64,000 bases of DNA from Alphaproteobacteria bacterium (GCA_030433215.1 JAUIMC010000015.1:29847-93846), one strand, 5' to 3'. Counted from the first letter of the stretch, positions 7,989-17,073 are shown. A program made the numbers and translations. The notes: generated by a model not told the origin, from the sequence alone.

Positions 7989-9380
7989 TCAGAACGCCTG
8001 AAGGTAGGAATCGTATTCAAAATCGGTGACGCGCTCATTCGCCTTTTGCATTTCCTGGCGTTTCAGCGCGCCGTAAACCTGCGAGAAGAGATCGCCGAAG
8101 GCGGGCGCCAGAATTTTCCCCTGTGAAAAGGCTTCGAGCGCGCCTTCCCAGGAGGCCGGAACTTTCTCCGCGCCGGATTCATAGGCGTTGCCTTGGGTTT
8201 CGGGCGGCGGCGTCAGCTTGCTTTCAACGCCATGCAGGACGCCCGCAAGCAGCGCCGCCAGCAAAAGATAGGGGTTGGCGTCGGCGCCGGCGATGCGGAA
8301 TTCAAAGCGGCGGTTGGCGCTTGCGTCATTCGGCACACGGATCGCCGCCGTGCGGTTTTCATAGCCCCAGGTGAGGGAAGTCGGGGCGTGGCTCGCATCC
8401 TGAAACCGGCGGTAGGAATTGAGATGCGGCGCAAGGAAAATCATCGCCTCGGGCGCTGCGCAAAGCAGGCCTGCAATCGCCTGCTCGAGAAGCGCGGAGC
8501 CTTTCTCGTCATTGCCGGCGAAGACATTCGCGCCCTTGCCGTCGAGCATGCTCATATGAACATGCAGGCCGTTGCCGGCGAGATCGCCGAAGGGTTTGGC
8601 CATGAAAGTGGCGATCAGCCCGTGTTTCGCGGCGACGCCTTTGACCGTCCGGCGGAAGAGGACGGTCTGGTCTGCGGCGGCGACGACGTCCAGCTGGTGC
8701 ATCAGGTTGACTTCGAACTGTCCGGCGCCGCCTTCGACGATCGCCGCGCCGAGATCGATGCCTTGCGCGTCGCAGGCGGCGTAAAGATCGCTGAAGAACG
8801 GTCCGTAGGCGTCGAGCTCCGACATCGCATACATGCGCGCGTCGCTGATGCGCCGCCCGGTCGCCGCGGATTTCGGGGTCAGCGGGCGGCCTAGCTCGTC
8901 GGATTCCTGTGACAAGAGATAGAATTCAAGCTCCAGCGCCGCGACCGGGTGAAGGTCCCGGGCCGCGAGGCGGGCTTTCATGTCGATCAGCAATTGCCGG
9001 GGGTCGGCGGGAAACGCCCCGCCGTCTTCATCGCCCATCATCAGCATGACCTGGGCTGCGGGCTCGTCCGCCCAGGGGCAGGGGGAAAGACCGGCGCCGA
9101 CCGGGAAGCAGAGCCCGTCCACATCGCCGGTTTCGAGAACAAGGCCGTTCTCCATGACGTCATAGCCCCAGACATCGACGCCGATCAGCGAGCGCGGCAT
9201 CCTGAGGCCGCTGTCGAAGAGTTTGAGGGCCGCGGCGGCGGGCAGGCGCTTGCCGCGCAAGACGCCGTTGAGGTCGGAGAGAAAGACATCGACGAATTTG
9301 AGATCGGGCGTCGCGCCGAAAAATTTTTCGGCGCGCGCTTTCATCTCTTCAAGGTCTTTGTGTCTTTCTTCATTGGCCAT
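7989..9380 (-). CDS. puuA: Glutamine synthetase family protein, gamma-glutamylpolyamine synthetase type (copy 1)
   Basis: The 463-residue protein carries glutamine synthetase signatures: LELEFYL (metal-binding glutamates, about 147), GAGQFEVNL (about 224), GLHVHMS (about 272) and NRTAAIRVP (about 345). It lacks the adenylylation-loop region expected of GlnA and sits among polyamine genes, so it most likely joins glutamate to putrescine or a related amine using ATP. It is only 42% or so similar by eye to the second copy at 10756, mostly at the catalytic blocks, suggesting that the two ligases use different amines. Seven bases separate it from the upstream aminotransferase. Confidence 0.85.
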   Translation of the reverse strand: MANEERHKDLEEMKARAEKFFGATPDLKFVDVFLSDLNGVLRGKRLPAAAALKLFDSGLRMPRSLIGVDVWGYDVMENGLVLETGDVDGLCFPVGAGLSPCPWADEPAAQVMLMMGDEDGGAFPADPRQLLIDMKARLAARDLHPVAALELEFYLLSQESDELGRPLTPKSAATGRRISDARMYAMSELDAYGPFFSDLYAACDAQGIDLGAAIVEGGAGQFEVNLMHQLDVVAAADQTVLFRRTVKGVAAKHGLIATFMAKPFGDLAGNGLHVHMSMLDGKGANVFAGNDEKGSALLEQAIAGLLCAAPEAMIFLAPHLNSYRRFQDASHAPTSLTWGYENRTAAIRVPNDASANRRFEFRIAGADANPYLLLAALLAGVLHGVESKLTPPPETQGNAYESGAEKVPASWEGALEAFSQGKILAPAFGDLFSQVYGALKRQEMQKANERVTDFEYDSYLQAF

Positions 9381-9387
9381 GATGCGC

Positions 9388-10752
9388 TCAGACGTCCAGT
9401 TCCTTCGCCGTCAGGTCGAGGGCCCGGCGGATGCGCGTGAACATCTCATCGATTTCCGCTTCCGAGATGACGAGCGGCGGGCACAGGAACATGGCGTCGC
9501 CCACGGCGCGCATCACGACGCCGGAATTGAAACAATGATTGCGGCAGGTGAGGCCGGCATGACCGCCGGGTTCGAACCGCGCTTTCGTTTTCTTGTCCTT
9601 GACGATTTCCAGGGCGCCCAGAAGGCCGACGCCGCGCGTCTGCCCCACGAGCGGATGATCGTCGAGCGTCTTCAGTTTTGCCTGGAAATAGCGGGAGATT
9701 TCCGCGCCGCGTGCGCCTACAAGTCCGAGCTCGTCGAGAAGCTCGATATTGCGGATGGCGACGGCGGCGGCGACCGGGTGGCCGGAATAGGTGAAGCCGT
9801 GGGCCATTTCCGTATCGGCGTTGATGATCGGGTCCGACATGCGCTTGTTCATCGCCACGGCGGAGAGCGGCACATATCCGCTGGTGACGCCTTTCGCCAT
9901 GGTCATGATGTCCGGCGTGAAGCCGTATTTCTGGCAGCCGAACCATTCGCCCGTGCGCCCGAAGCCGCAGATCACTTCATCGGCCCATAACAGGATGTCG
10001 TATTTCCGGCAGATGCGTTCGATCTCCTGCCAGTAGCCTTCCGGCGGGAGCATCAGCCCGCCGGCGCCCATGACGGGTTCGCCCGCAAAGGCCGCGACAT
10101 TCTCCGGTCCAAGCTCGAGGATCTTGTCCTCGACAGCTTTTGCGCAGCGCAGGCCGAAATCGCGTTCGCTCTCGCCGTCTTGCGCATACTCATAATAATG
10201 CGGCGGCGGGCCCACATGATGGAAGCGCGGCAGGGGAAGGTCGAAAATCCCTTGCATGAAAGGCAGGCCGGAAAGGCTTGCCCCGGCGACGGTCGAGCCA
10301 TGATAGGCGCGCTCGCGCGAGATGATGGCTTTCTTGTCGGGCTTGCCTTCGAGATTCCAGTAATACCAGATCAGCTTGATCGCCGTGTCGACGGCTTCGG
10401 ACCCGGAGCTGCCGAAAGTGATCTGGTCGAGCCCTTCGGGGGTCTTTTCCGCGATGAGATCGGCAAGCTTCGCCGCATAGGGCGTCGTCGTCTGGAAGAA
10501 GAGATTGTAATAGCTCAGGGTCTTCATGGTCTCGGCGGCGGCGTCCACCAGCTCCTGGCGGCCATAGCCGATATTGACGCACCACAGTCCCGCCATGCCG
10601 TCGATGATCTCGTTGTCATCCTCGTCATAGATGTAAACGCCATCGGCGCGGGTAATGACGCGGGGGCCCGTCTCGCGCAGTTCATGATGCGTCGTGAAGG
10701 GGTGGAGATGGTGCGCGCTGTCGAGCGCCTTGATGTCGAGATTGGTTTTCAT
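9388..10752 (-). CDS. spuC: Class III pyridoxal-phosphate aminotransferase, putrescine-pyruvate aminotransferase type
   Basis: This 454-residue fold-type I aminotransferase shows FGSSGSEAVDTAIK (phosphate-binding, about residues 114-127), LLWADEVICGFGRTG with the cofactor aspartate (about 255-269), and TMAKGVTSGYVP with the Schiff-base lysine (about 286). SpuC-type enzymes transfer an amino group from putrescine or related diamines to pyruvate, an alternative to the gamma-glutamyl route. It lies between the two glutamylpolyamine synthetase-like genes with gaps of three and seven bases. Other omega-transaminase specificities cannot be excluded. Confidence 0.85.
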   Translation of the reverse strand: MKTNLDIKALDSAHHLHPFTTHHELRETGPRVITRADGVYIYDEDDNEIIDGMAGLWCVNIGYGRQELVDAAAETMKTLSYYNLFFQTTTPYAAKLADLIAEKTPEGLDQITFGSSGSEAVDTAIKLIWYYWNLEGKPDKKAIISRERAYHGSTVAGASLSGLPFMQGIFDLPLPRFHHVGPPPHYYEYAQDGESERDFGLRCAKAVEDKILELGPENVAAFAGEPVMGAGGLMLPPEGYWQEIERICRKYDILLWADEVICGFGRTGEWFGCQKYGFTPDIMTMAKGVTSGYVPLSAVAMNKRMSDPIINADTEMAHGFTYSGHPVAAAVAIRNIELLDELGLVGARGAEISRYFQAKLKTLDDHPLVGQTRGVGLLGALEIVKDKKTKARFEPGGHAGLTCRNHCFNSGVVMRAVGDAMFLCPPLVISEAEIDEMFTRIRRALDLTAKELDV

Positions 10753-10755
10753 GGC

Positions 10756-12105
10756 TTACACATTGACCATCAGATACCGCACGTCCCAGGGCGAGAGCAC
10801 GCTGGAGCGGTGTTCGAATTCGGAATGCTTGATCGCGGCGTAGGTGTCGACGAAGCCTTCGCCGAGATATTTTTTGAGGGCGTCGGATTCGGAAAAAGTA
10901 TCGATGCTTTCCGTCAAGGTTGCAGGCAGCGGGCTGTCGCTGTCGTCATAGCCCTGGCCAACATATTCCGCGCGCGGCTCGATCTTGTCGACCATGCCGG
11001 CGTATCCGCAGACCAGCGAGGCGGCGATGGCGAGATAGGGATTGATGTCGGCGCCGGAGATGCGGTTTTCGACGCGCCGGGCTTCGGGTCCGCTTGACGG
11101 CACGCGCAATCCCACCGTGCGGTTTTCGCGCCCCCAATGGGTGTTGGTGGGCGCGCTCATATAGGCTTCGAAGCGGTTGAAGGAGTTGGTGTAGGGGGCA
11201 AAGAGCGGCATCGCGGCAGGGAGGTGCGCCTGAAGTCCGCCGATGAAGTGGCGGAAGGTCGCCGAATCTTCGCCTTCCTTGTCGGCGAAAATATTTTTGC
11301 CGGTCTTGCGGTCAACAACGCTCTGGTGAAGGTGGATCGAGGAGCCGCTTTCATCCGCATAAGGCTTCGCCATGAAAGTGACGAACATGCCGTGACGTTT
11401 GGCGACCTGACGGGCGAGGCGTTTGAACAGGAAAAGCTGGTCGGCGACCTTCATCGCCTCGCCGTGGCGGATGTTCACCTCGAACTGGCAGGGCCCGTCT
11501 TCGTGGATCAGCGTTTCAAGGTCGATATGCTGGATGTCGCAGAACTGGTAGAGCTCCTCGAACAGCTTGTCGAACTCGTCGATGGCGTCGAGGGAATAAA
11601 CATGCTGGCCGAATTCGCGAAGCCCTGAGGCGCCGTCGGGCGCGCGCGGCTCCAGCACCACGTCGTTGAAACGCGCGATGAGATAGAATTCGACTTCCGG
11701 CCCGACGATCGGCGTCCAGCCTTTCTGGTGATAAAGCTCCACGACATTGCGCAGCACCTGACGCGGGGCCATCTTGAACGGCTCGCCCTGGTCCGTGAAC
11801 GCATCGCAGATCACCGCCATGGTGGCGTCGGTGTTCCACGGCGCCAGATGGATCGTGTCGAGATCCGGCGCCAGCACGAGATCGCGCTCGGTGCCGGGCA
11901 CATGATCGTTATAGATCATCTCGCCGTGAACGGAGATCGTATAGGTGCCTTCGGGAATGCGAAGGCTCTTGTTTTCGAGGCTTGAAAGGAACAGGCCCGG
12001 CAGCATGTTCTTGCCGCGCGCATTGCCGCTCATGTCCGGCGTCAGACAGGACACGTCGCCGATGCGGCGCTCGCGCATCCATTCCTTCAGTTCATTCAGC
12101 TCCAT
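10756..12105 (-). CDS. Glutamine synthetase family protein, gamma-glutamylpolyamine synthetase type (copy 2)
   Basis: The first gene of the polyamine operon encodes 449 residues with glutamine synthetase catalytic blocks: VEFYLIARF (about 142), GPCQFEVNI (about 206), SSIHLHQSV (about 255) and NRTVGLRVP (about 324). Start ATG 12105 is preceded by AAGGTG. It is clearly a paralogue of the gene at 7989, sharing the core but differing in the N-terminal domain. I infer ATP-dependent gamma-glutamylation of an amine; which amine is open. A 295-bp intergenic region with a palindrome separates it from the divergent GntR gene. Confidence 0.82.
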   Translation of the reverse strand: MELNELKEWMRERRIGDVSCLTPDMSGNARGKNMLPGLFLSSLENKSLRIPEGTYTISVHGEMIYNDHVPGTERDLVLAPDLDTIHLAPWNTDATMAVICDAFTDQGEPFKMAPRQVLRNVVELYHQKGWTPIVGPEVEFYLIARFNDVVLEPRAPDGASGLREFGQHVYSLDAIDEFDKLFEELYQFCDIQHIDLETLIHEDGPCQFEVNIRHGEAMKVADQLFLFKRLARQVAKRHGMFVTFMAKPYADESGSSIHLHQSVVDRKTGKNIFADKEGEDSATFRHFIGGLQAHLPAAMPLFAPYTNSFNRFEAYMSAPTNTHWGRENRTVGLRVPSSGPEARRVENRISGADINPYLAIAASLVCGYAGMVDKIEPRAEYVGQGYDDSDSPLPATLTESIDTFSESDALKKYLGEGFVDTYAAIKHSEFEHRSSVLSPWDVRYLMVNV

Positions 12106-12294
12106 AATTCACCTTGAGCGCTGGCGCGCGGCTCATAAGGGCCGGCGCGAAACGCCTGCTATTGTTTTTTGACCGTCCGGCTCGTCCCGCTCCGTTAGGC
12201 TTCGAAAGGAGAGGCCGTGAAGGCGGCGGTCTTGCGCCGATCAATCTACCAAAAACCGGCCTAACGAAAGACGAAAGAACGCTCGCGGCTCAAA

Positions 12295-12304
12295 CGTGAT
12301 CACA
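12295..12304. promoter_or_regulatory. Candidate operator A, CGTGATCACA (one mismatch to TGTGATCACA)
   Basis: The core GTGATCAC at 12296-12303 is a perfect eight-base palindrome in the 295-bp region between the divergent polyamine operon and the gntR gene, 190 bp before the ligase start and 97 bp before gntR. Two further copies lie at 15303 and 16948. GntR/FCD regulators commonly bind short palindromes of this length, so autoregulation by the adjacent regulator is a reasonable inference. Apart from promoters I see nothing else in this gap. Confidence 0.55.
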
Positions 12305-12400
12305 AAATACGGCGGCCCTTTCATTTCCGCAAGTCCCCAGAAGCGGATGGTTTCAGTTTGGTTTACTCAGTTTTGCCTTTCCTTTGGAGGGTGAAGCCCT

Positions 12401-13171
12401 ATGGTCTGGAAAGGCGAGATCACGAGGGAGAAAAAGGGTCCGGTGACGGCTGCAAAAGCGCCTTTGCGGATTGTGACGTCTGGCGCGCCGAAGACAGATG
12501 CTGGCGGACGCAGCGCCGCCGTGCATGAAACGGTTTATGAACGCCTGCGCTGGGCGATCATGTCCGGTCAGCTTGAGCCGGGGCGGGCCCTTTCTGTGCG
12601 TTCGCTGGCGGCTGAGTTCGGAGTCAGCGCCATGCCGGCCCGCGAAGCGATCCGCCAGCTTGCGGCGCTCGGCGCCCTCGAATTCACGCCCACGCGGCGG
12701 GTCGCCGTGGCGCAGATGACCCCGGAAAAACTGAGCGAGCTTAGCGATGCGCGCCTCGCCCTAGAACCGGCGCTGGCGGCGCGCGCCCTGACCGCGCTCG
12801 ACGGTGATGCAAATGCGCGCGAAAAGCTCGCGGCGAAGCTTCTCGATATTGACGAAACGCTCGACAAGTCGATCAAGCAAGGCGACAGCGCCGCCTATGC
12901 GCGGCTGAACAGCGAATTTCACTTTACGCTTTACGAGGCCGCAGACGCCCCGGTCTATCTCGGTCTCGTGGAAAGCCTCTGGCTTCAGACCGGTCCGTTC
13001 ATGCGCGTTGTGATCGGGCGGCTCGGCACGGCGGCGCTCGAAGACGACCAGCACAAGGAAGTCGTCGAGGCCTTGCGCGCCGGAGACGCCAAAAAGCTCG
13101 AGACCGCCATTCGCGACGACATCAAGCAAGGCATGACCAATATCGCCCGCGGCTATTCTGCCGAAGAGTAA
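12401..13171 (+). CDS. GntR family transcriptional regulator with FCD domain
   Basis: The 256-residue protein has an N-terminal winged helix, from VHETVYERLRWAIMSG through VRSLAAEFGVSAMPAREAIRQL (about residues 45-90), and an all-helical C-terminal FCD ligand domain whose metal-binding type residues include the N-S-E-F-H block near 168-172 and a histidine near 227. GGAGG at 12386-12390 supports ATG 12401. It is divergent from the polyamine operon and probably controls it and the neighbouring genes in response to an amine-derived acid. Its 3' end overlaps the convergent amidohydrolase gene by 19 bases. Confidence 0.9.
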   Translation: MVWKGEITREKKGPVTAAKAPLRIVTSGAPKTDAGGRSAAVHETVYERLRWAIMSGQLEPGRALSVRSLAAEFGVSAMPAREAIRQLAALGALEFTPTRRVAVAQMTPEKLSELSDARLALEPALAARALTALDGDANAREKLAAKLLDIDETLDKSIKQGDSAAYARLNSEFHFTLYEAADAPVYLGLVESLWLQTGPFMRVVIGRLGTAALEDDQHKEVVEALRAGDAKKLETAIRDDIKQGMTNIARGYSAEE

Positions 13172-15201
13172 ACCTTTTCGCCGCCGAACCAGGTTTCGAG
13201 CACGTTTGTGTCGCTGATTTTGTCCGCGTCGCCGCTCTCGGCGAGCGCGAAAATGTCCTGATCGAGAATGGCGAAGTCGGCCTTTTTGCCGGGTTCGAGC
13301 GAGCCTGTGACATCCGCCTGTTTCAGGGCTTTCGCCGCATTGATCGTATAGGCGTCGACCGCATCGTAGATCGAGATCGCCTGCGCCTCATTGAGCGGCG
13401 GCGGGCCGAAGATGGCGCGGTTGACGGCGCCTTCGATGTTGACGAAGGGGCGCGGGTCGATGGTGTCCACCGGCGCATCGGAGCCGGCGATCAGCATGCC
13501 GCCGGCGGCCTTGATTGCGGCGGCGGGATAGGCGTTCTGAAAATAATAGCCGTCCGGATTGTAGAGGCCTTCGGGTCCGTCGGCGCGGTCAACAAAAGGA
13601 ATGACCGTGGTGTCGTACTGACCGTCCGAGGACGCCCAGGCGAAGGTGAAAGAGGCGTAGATATCGTTTTGCGCAAAGCGCGCCTGGTCTTCCGGACGCA
13701 CCACCTGCAAATGCGTGATGATATGCTTGTGGTCCGTGGCGTTTTCGGCCTGCGCCGCCTCGATGGCGTCGAGCGACGTTTGCACGGCGCGGTCGCCGAT
13801 GGCGTGAATGTGCCAGGTGAAGTCCGCCGCATCGCCTTCGCGGACATAGTCCATGATCATGTCTTCCGGATGCTGAAGAACGCCGTTCGACTGCGTGCAT
13901 TGCAAGGGGTGATAGCCGTGCTCGGCCTTGAACGCGGCCGCATCCGGCGTTTCGCCGGCGGCGATCTGCGCGCGGGTTTCGACGCAAAGCGCGCTGTCTG
14001 TGTCCACATAGCCCGCGATCTTCACCCACTGCGCTTCCTCGTCCCATTCGTAAATCGGTTGCAGATAGTCATGGGAAAAGGCGCCGTTGGGGAGCGTCGG
14101 CGGATCGGACAGGGGATCGCCCTCAAGAACGCCGTCCGCGAACAGCTTCAGGAAGTCTGCTTCCAGCAGCGGCTCGGCGGCGTATTTCTCCCGGATCGCT
14201 TTCGCCTCGCCCAGAAGCGCGCCGTAATCGACCGTTCCGTCTTCGCCGGCATAAGCGCCGGGGTCGAAATAAAGCGCCAGATGCGCCCGGGCATGGAATT
14301 CGCCCTTGTCGAGCAGCGCGTCGTAAATATCGAGACTTTCCGGATCGGCGGCCGCATCGAGGAAGGCGGTGATGCCGCGGGGGAGGGTGACGTCCATCAA
14401 CAGCTCCGGCGAAGCCCGGCGCTTTTCCATGCCGGCTTCGAGCAGGCTGCCCGCGCCGATGGCCTCCAGCGCGTAAGCTTCCGTCAGGCGCCCGTTGGGC
14501 TCGCCGGTTTCGTCGACGCCGATATAGGGCGCGAGATCGGGAAACTCGCTCGATAGCGTGTCTTTGGAAAAGCCGACGACTTCGCCCTCGGCGTTTTCAG
14601 CGCGGGCGAGCGCAACGGAATTCACAGCATAATGATGGCCGTCGCTGCCGCGCAGGATCACCGGCTTTTCCATAGAGACGAAGTCGAGCGCTTCGCGCAC
14701 GCTCGCGAAGCGCTCGCCCGGCTGGTTGCCGGCGGCGAAGTTCCACGACATGACGACAAGCCAGTCGTCTTCGGCCATGTCGGGACGCGCCGTGCAGTCG
14801 GCGGCGTAATCGGCGATTTCCGCCAGCGTCATGGGCGCGTTTTCGAGCGTGCAGGTGGGCACCGGCATGGCGCTGATCGGGTGTATATGCGCGTCGTGAA
14901 GACCGGGCAGGACGAGGCGGCCCTGAAGGTCCACGACCTCATAGCCGTCTTCGTCCATCATCGCGCCGAGCCGGTCCTCGCCGAGAAGCTCGACGATTTC
15001 GTCGCCGCTGACGATCATGCCGGCGGCGAATTCCCGGTCGGGATTGGCGGTGTAGATGCGGCCATTGGTGAAGAGGATGTCTTTCGCGTCGCCGGACGCG
15101 CCGCTGGCGCCCTCTGGTGCGGGCGCGCTTTCCTGTCCGCCGCAGGCGGCGAGGGACAGGAGTGCGGCTGTGCAAAGGCTGAGAGAAAGACGTGTTTTCA
15201 T
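13153..15201 (-). CDS. Exported lipoprotein amidohydrolase, YtcJ-like
   Basis: This 682-residue protein starts with a lipoprotein signal peptide (LSLAACGG, cysteine at about residue 20) and a short acidic/alanine linker, then an amidohydrolase-3 domain with GLHDAHIHP (metal-binding HxH, about 99-107), HIHAIGDRAV (about 464) and GSDAPVDTIDPR (about 575). Relatives include N-substituted formamide deformylase, so it probably hydrolyses an amide or imide outside the cytoplasm. Next to a polyamine regulon it could release free amines from acylated or formylated amines. The substrate is not known. It shares an intergenic palindrome with the divergent sulfotransferase gene. Confidence 0.85.
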   Translation of the reverse strand: MKTRLSLSLCTAALLSLAACGGQESAPAPEGASGASGDAKDILFTNGRIYTANPDREFAAGMIVSGDEIVELLGEDRLGAMMDEDGYEVVDLQGRLVLPGLHDAHIHPISAMPVPTCTLENAPMTLAEIADYAADCTARPDMAEDDWLVVMSWNFAAGNQPGERFASVREALDFVSMEKPVILRGSDGHHYAVNSVALARAENAEGEVVGFSKDTLSSEFPDLAPYIGVDETGEPNGRLTEAYALEAIGAGSLLEAGMEKRRASPELLMDVTLPRGITAFLDAAADPESLDIYDALLDKGEFHARAHLALYFDPGAYAGEDGTVDYGALLGEAKAIREKYAAEPLLEADFLKLFADGVLEGDPLSDPPTLPNGAFSHDYLQPIYEWDEEAQWVKIAGYVDTDSALCVETRAQIAAGETPDAAAFKAEHGYHPLQCTQSNGVLQHPEDMIMDYVREGDAADFTWHIHAIGDRAVQTSLDAIEAAQAENATDHKHIITHLQVVRPEDQARFAQNDIYASFTFAWASSDGQYDTTVIPFVDRADGPEGLYNPDGYYFQNAYPAAAIKAAGGMLIAGSDAPVDTIDPRPFVNIEGAVNRAIFGPPPLNEAQAISIYDAVDAYTINAAKALKQADVTGSLEPGKKADFAILDQDIFALAESGDADKISDTNVLETWFGGEKVYSSAE

Positions 15202-15302
15202 GGTTTTGCCCCGATGTTTTGCCCCGATCCGGGGTCGCGGCGGCGAGGCTTTCCTCCCTCCGCGAATTCTGCATCATGGCGCGCATGATGATCGCCATCG
15301 GA

Positions 15303-15312
15303 TGTGATCACA
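15303..15312. promoter_or_regulatory. Candidate operator B, perfect palindrome TGTGATCACA
   Basis: This ten-base perfect palindrome lies in the 156-bp gap between the divergent amidohydrolase (start 15201) and TPR-sulfotransferase (GTG 15358) genes, 102 and 45 bases from the two starts. It matches the sites at 12295 and 16948. Its position can serve both genes. Confidence 0.6.
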
Positions 15313-15357
15313 AGTGAAAAGGCTGATTTTTGTGATGACGCCGCAAGGCAGGCTCCG

Positions 15358-16947
15358 GTGAGCGACAGGAACGCCGAAATCGCAGCGGCGCTGCGGGAAG
15401 GATTCGCGGCGCTCAACGCCGGCGAGCCGAAAAGGGCGGCCGAGTTCTGCCGGCGCGCGCTTTCCTTCGACCGCGCCAATCCGGAGGCGCATTTCCTCGT
15501 CGGGCTCGTCGCCGCGGACATGAAAGACTACAAAACGGCTGTCAGCGCCTTCGGCTCGGTCACGAAGATCAAGCCGGATCACGCCGCCGCCTGGGGGCAT
15601 TTGGCGCAGATCTTCATGCGCCTCGGCCAGCCGGCTCGCGCCGAGCAGACGGTTGAGAAGGCGAAAGCTGCTTTCGACGGCGACGCGGCGGTCGCCGACC
15701 TCATCGGCATGGTGTCCTCATCTCTCGGCAATCAGACGGCGGCGAAAGACTGGTATCAGCGCGCTATCGAAAAAGCGCCGGACCGGCCGGTCTACAAAGT
15801 CAATCTTGCGACGGCGCTCACCTTCCTCGGCGAGACGGACGCGGCGGAAGATACGCTGACGGCGCTGCTGCGCGGCAATGAAGACATCGCCCAGGCGCAA
15901 TGGCTGTTGTCTTCCGTCAAAAAGGCCGAAGACCCGGCGCGCGCGGATAGGCTGATGGAAAAGGCCGCCGCCGCGCGCGATCCGCATTCGCGCGCCTTCC
16001 TCGCCTACGGCGCCGGCAAGGAATATGAAGACTGCGAGGCATGGGCGAAGGCGTTCGCGGCCTTCGACCTTGGCGCCAAGGCGAAACGCTCGACTCTCGA
16101 CTATGACGAAAAAGCCGATGAAGCTCGGTTTGAGGCCATAAAATCCACCTTTACGGCGGACTGGGCGGCGGAAAAGCGCGAAGGCCATGTCGATCCGTCG
16201 GCGATCTTTGTCGTTGGCCAGCCGCGCACCGGCACGACGCTGATCGAGCGCATCATTACGAGCCATTCCATGGCCGAATCCGCAGGCGAGTTGCAGCAGT
16301 TCGGCCTTTCCGTGCGGCGCTTGTCGGAGGGCGCTTTTTCCGACCGCTTTGCGCCGGAGGCCATCGAGGCGTCGGCGCGGGTGGATGCGGCGGCGCTGGG
16401 CAAGGAATATCTGCGCGCGTCCGCGGTGATGCGCAAAGGCGCGCCGCGCTTTGTCGACAAGCTGCCGGGCAACTATTTTTATATTCCGCTGATCCTCGCC
16501 GCGCTGCCGAACGCCCGCATCGTTCACCTGACGCGCAATCCCATGGACAGCTGCTTTGCGAGCTTCAAACAGCTTTTCGCCGAAGCCTATTTCCATTCCT
16601 ACGACCAGCTTGAAATGGCGCGCCATCATGCGCGCTATCTGAAACTGATGGATCACTGGCGCGCGCTCTTTCCGGGGCGTTTCCTCGACATTTCCTATGA
16701 GGAAACGGTCGCTGACACAGAGCCGCATGCGCGCCGGCTGATCGATTTTCTGGGGCTCGACTGGGAAGAGCAGTGCCTTGCCTTCCATGAACAAAAGGGC
16801 GCAGTGGCGACGGCCAGCGCCGTTCAGGTCCGCGAAAAACCGCACAGCCGGTCCGTGGGGCGGTGGCGGCGCTATGAGGCCGAGCTTGCGCCCATGCGCG
16901 CCGAGATTGAGGCGGCGGGCGTCTGCGGACTTGCAGACGCGAAATAG
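15358..16947 (+). CDS. TPR-repeat sulfotransferase family protein
   Basis: The 529-residue protein has an N-terminal array of tetratricopeptide repeats (about residues 1-240) and a C-terminal sulfotransferase domain beginning with VVGQPRTGTTLIERI, the 5'-phosphosulfate-binding loop (about 284-298), and a downstream LTRNPMDSCFASF block that matches the 3'-phosphate-binding motif. Such proteins move sulfate from PAPS to an unknown acceptor. I prefer GTG 15358 over the longer frame from 15304, because the latter would place the start codon inside the palindrome at 15303. The gene stands just before a TonB receptor, an arrangement I recall from other alphaproteobacteria; its acceptor is unknown. 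Confidence 0.82.
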   Translation: MSDRNAEIAAALREGFAALNAGEPKRAAEFCRRALSFDRANPEAHFLVGLVAADMKDYKTAVSAFGSVTKIKPDHAAAWGHLAQIFMRLGQPARAEQTVEKAKAAFDGDAAVADLIGMVSSSLGNQTAAKDWYQRAIEKAPDRPVYKVNLATALTFLGETDAAEDTLTALLRGNEDIAQAQWLLSSVKKAEDPARADRLMEKAAAARDPHSRAFLAYGAGKEYEDCEAWAKAFAAFDLGAKAKRSTLDYDEKADEARFEAIKSTFTADWAAEKREGHVDPSAIFVVGQPRTGTTLIERIITSHSMAESAGELQQFGLSVRRLSEGAFSDRFAPEAIEASARVDAAALGKEYLRASAVMRKGAPRFVDKLPGNYFYIPLILAALPNARIVHLTRNPMDSCFASFKQLFAEAYFHSYDQLEMARHHARYLKLMDHWRALFPGRFLDISYEETVADTEPHARRLIDFLGLDWEEQCLAFHEQKGAVATASAVQVREKPHSRSVGRWRRYEAELAPMRAEIEAAGVCGLADAK

Positions 16948-16959
16948 ATGTGATCACAT
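16948..16959. promoter_or_regulatory. Candidate operator C, 12-bp perfect palindrome ATGTGATCACAT
   Basis: The palindrome starts right after the sulfotransferase stop codon and lies 267 bp before the TonB receptor start. It contains the same TGTGATCACA core as the site at 15303. The 279-bp gap that follows is much more AT-rich than the surroundings and presumably holds the receptor promoter. Confidence 0.6.
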
Positions 16960-17034
16960 AATTTGACGACTTGGGATTGCTCCAAACTCACCTTGGGTAA
17001 AAGGGTGTGAGTGGTAACCTTTTGTTTATATTGG

Positions 17035-17073
17035 GTGATATTTTGGCGGTGCGCATGCCGGGCGTGATATTTT
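17035..17073. repeat. Two direct copies of GTGATATTTT upstream of the TonB receptor
   Basis: The decamer GTGATATTTT occurs at 17035-17044 and 17064-17073, 29 bp apart, each preceded by G or GGC, in the AT-rich region before the receptor gene. It may be a regulator binding site or part of the promoter; no protein can be named. Confidence 0.35.
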
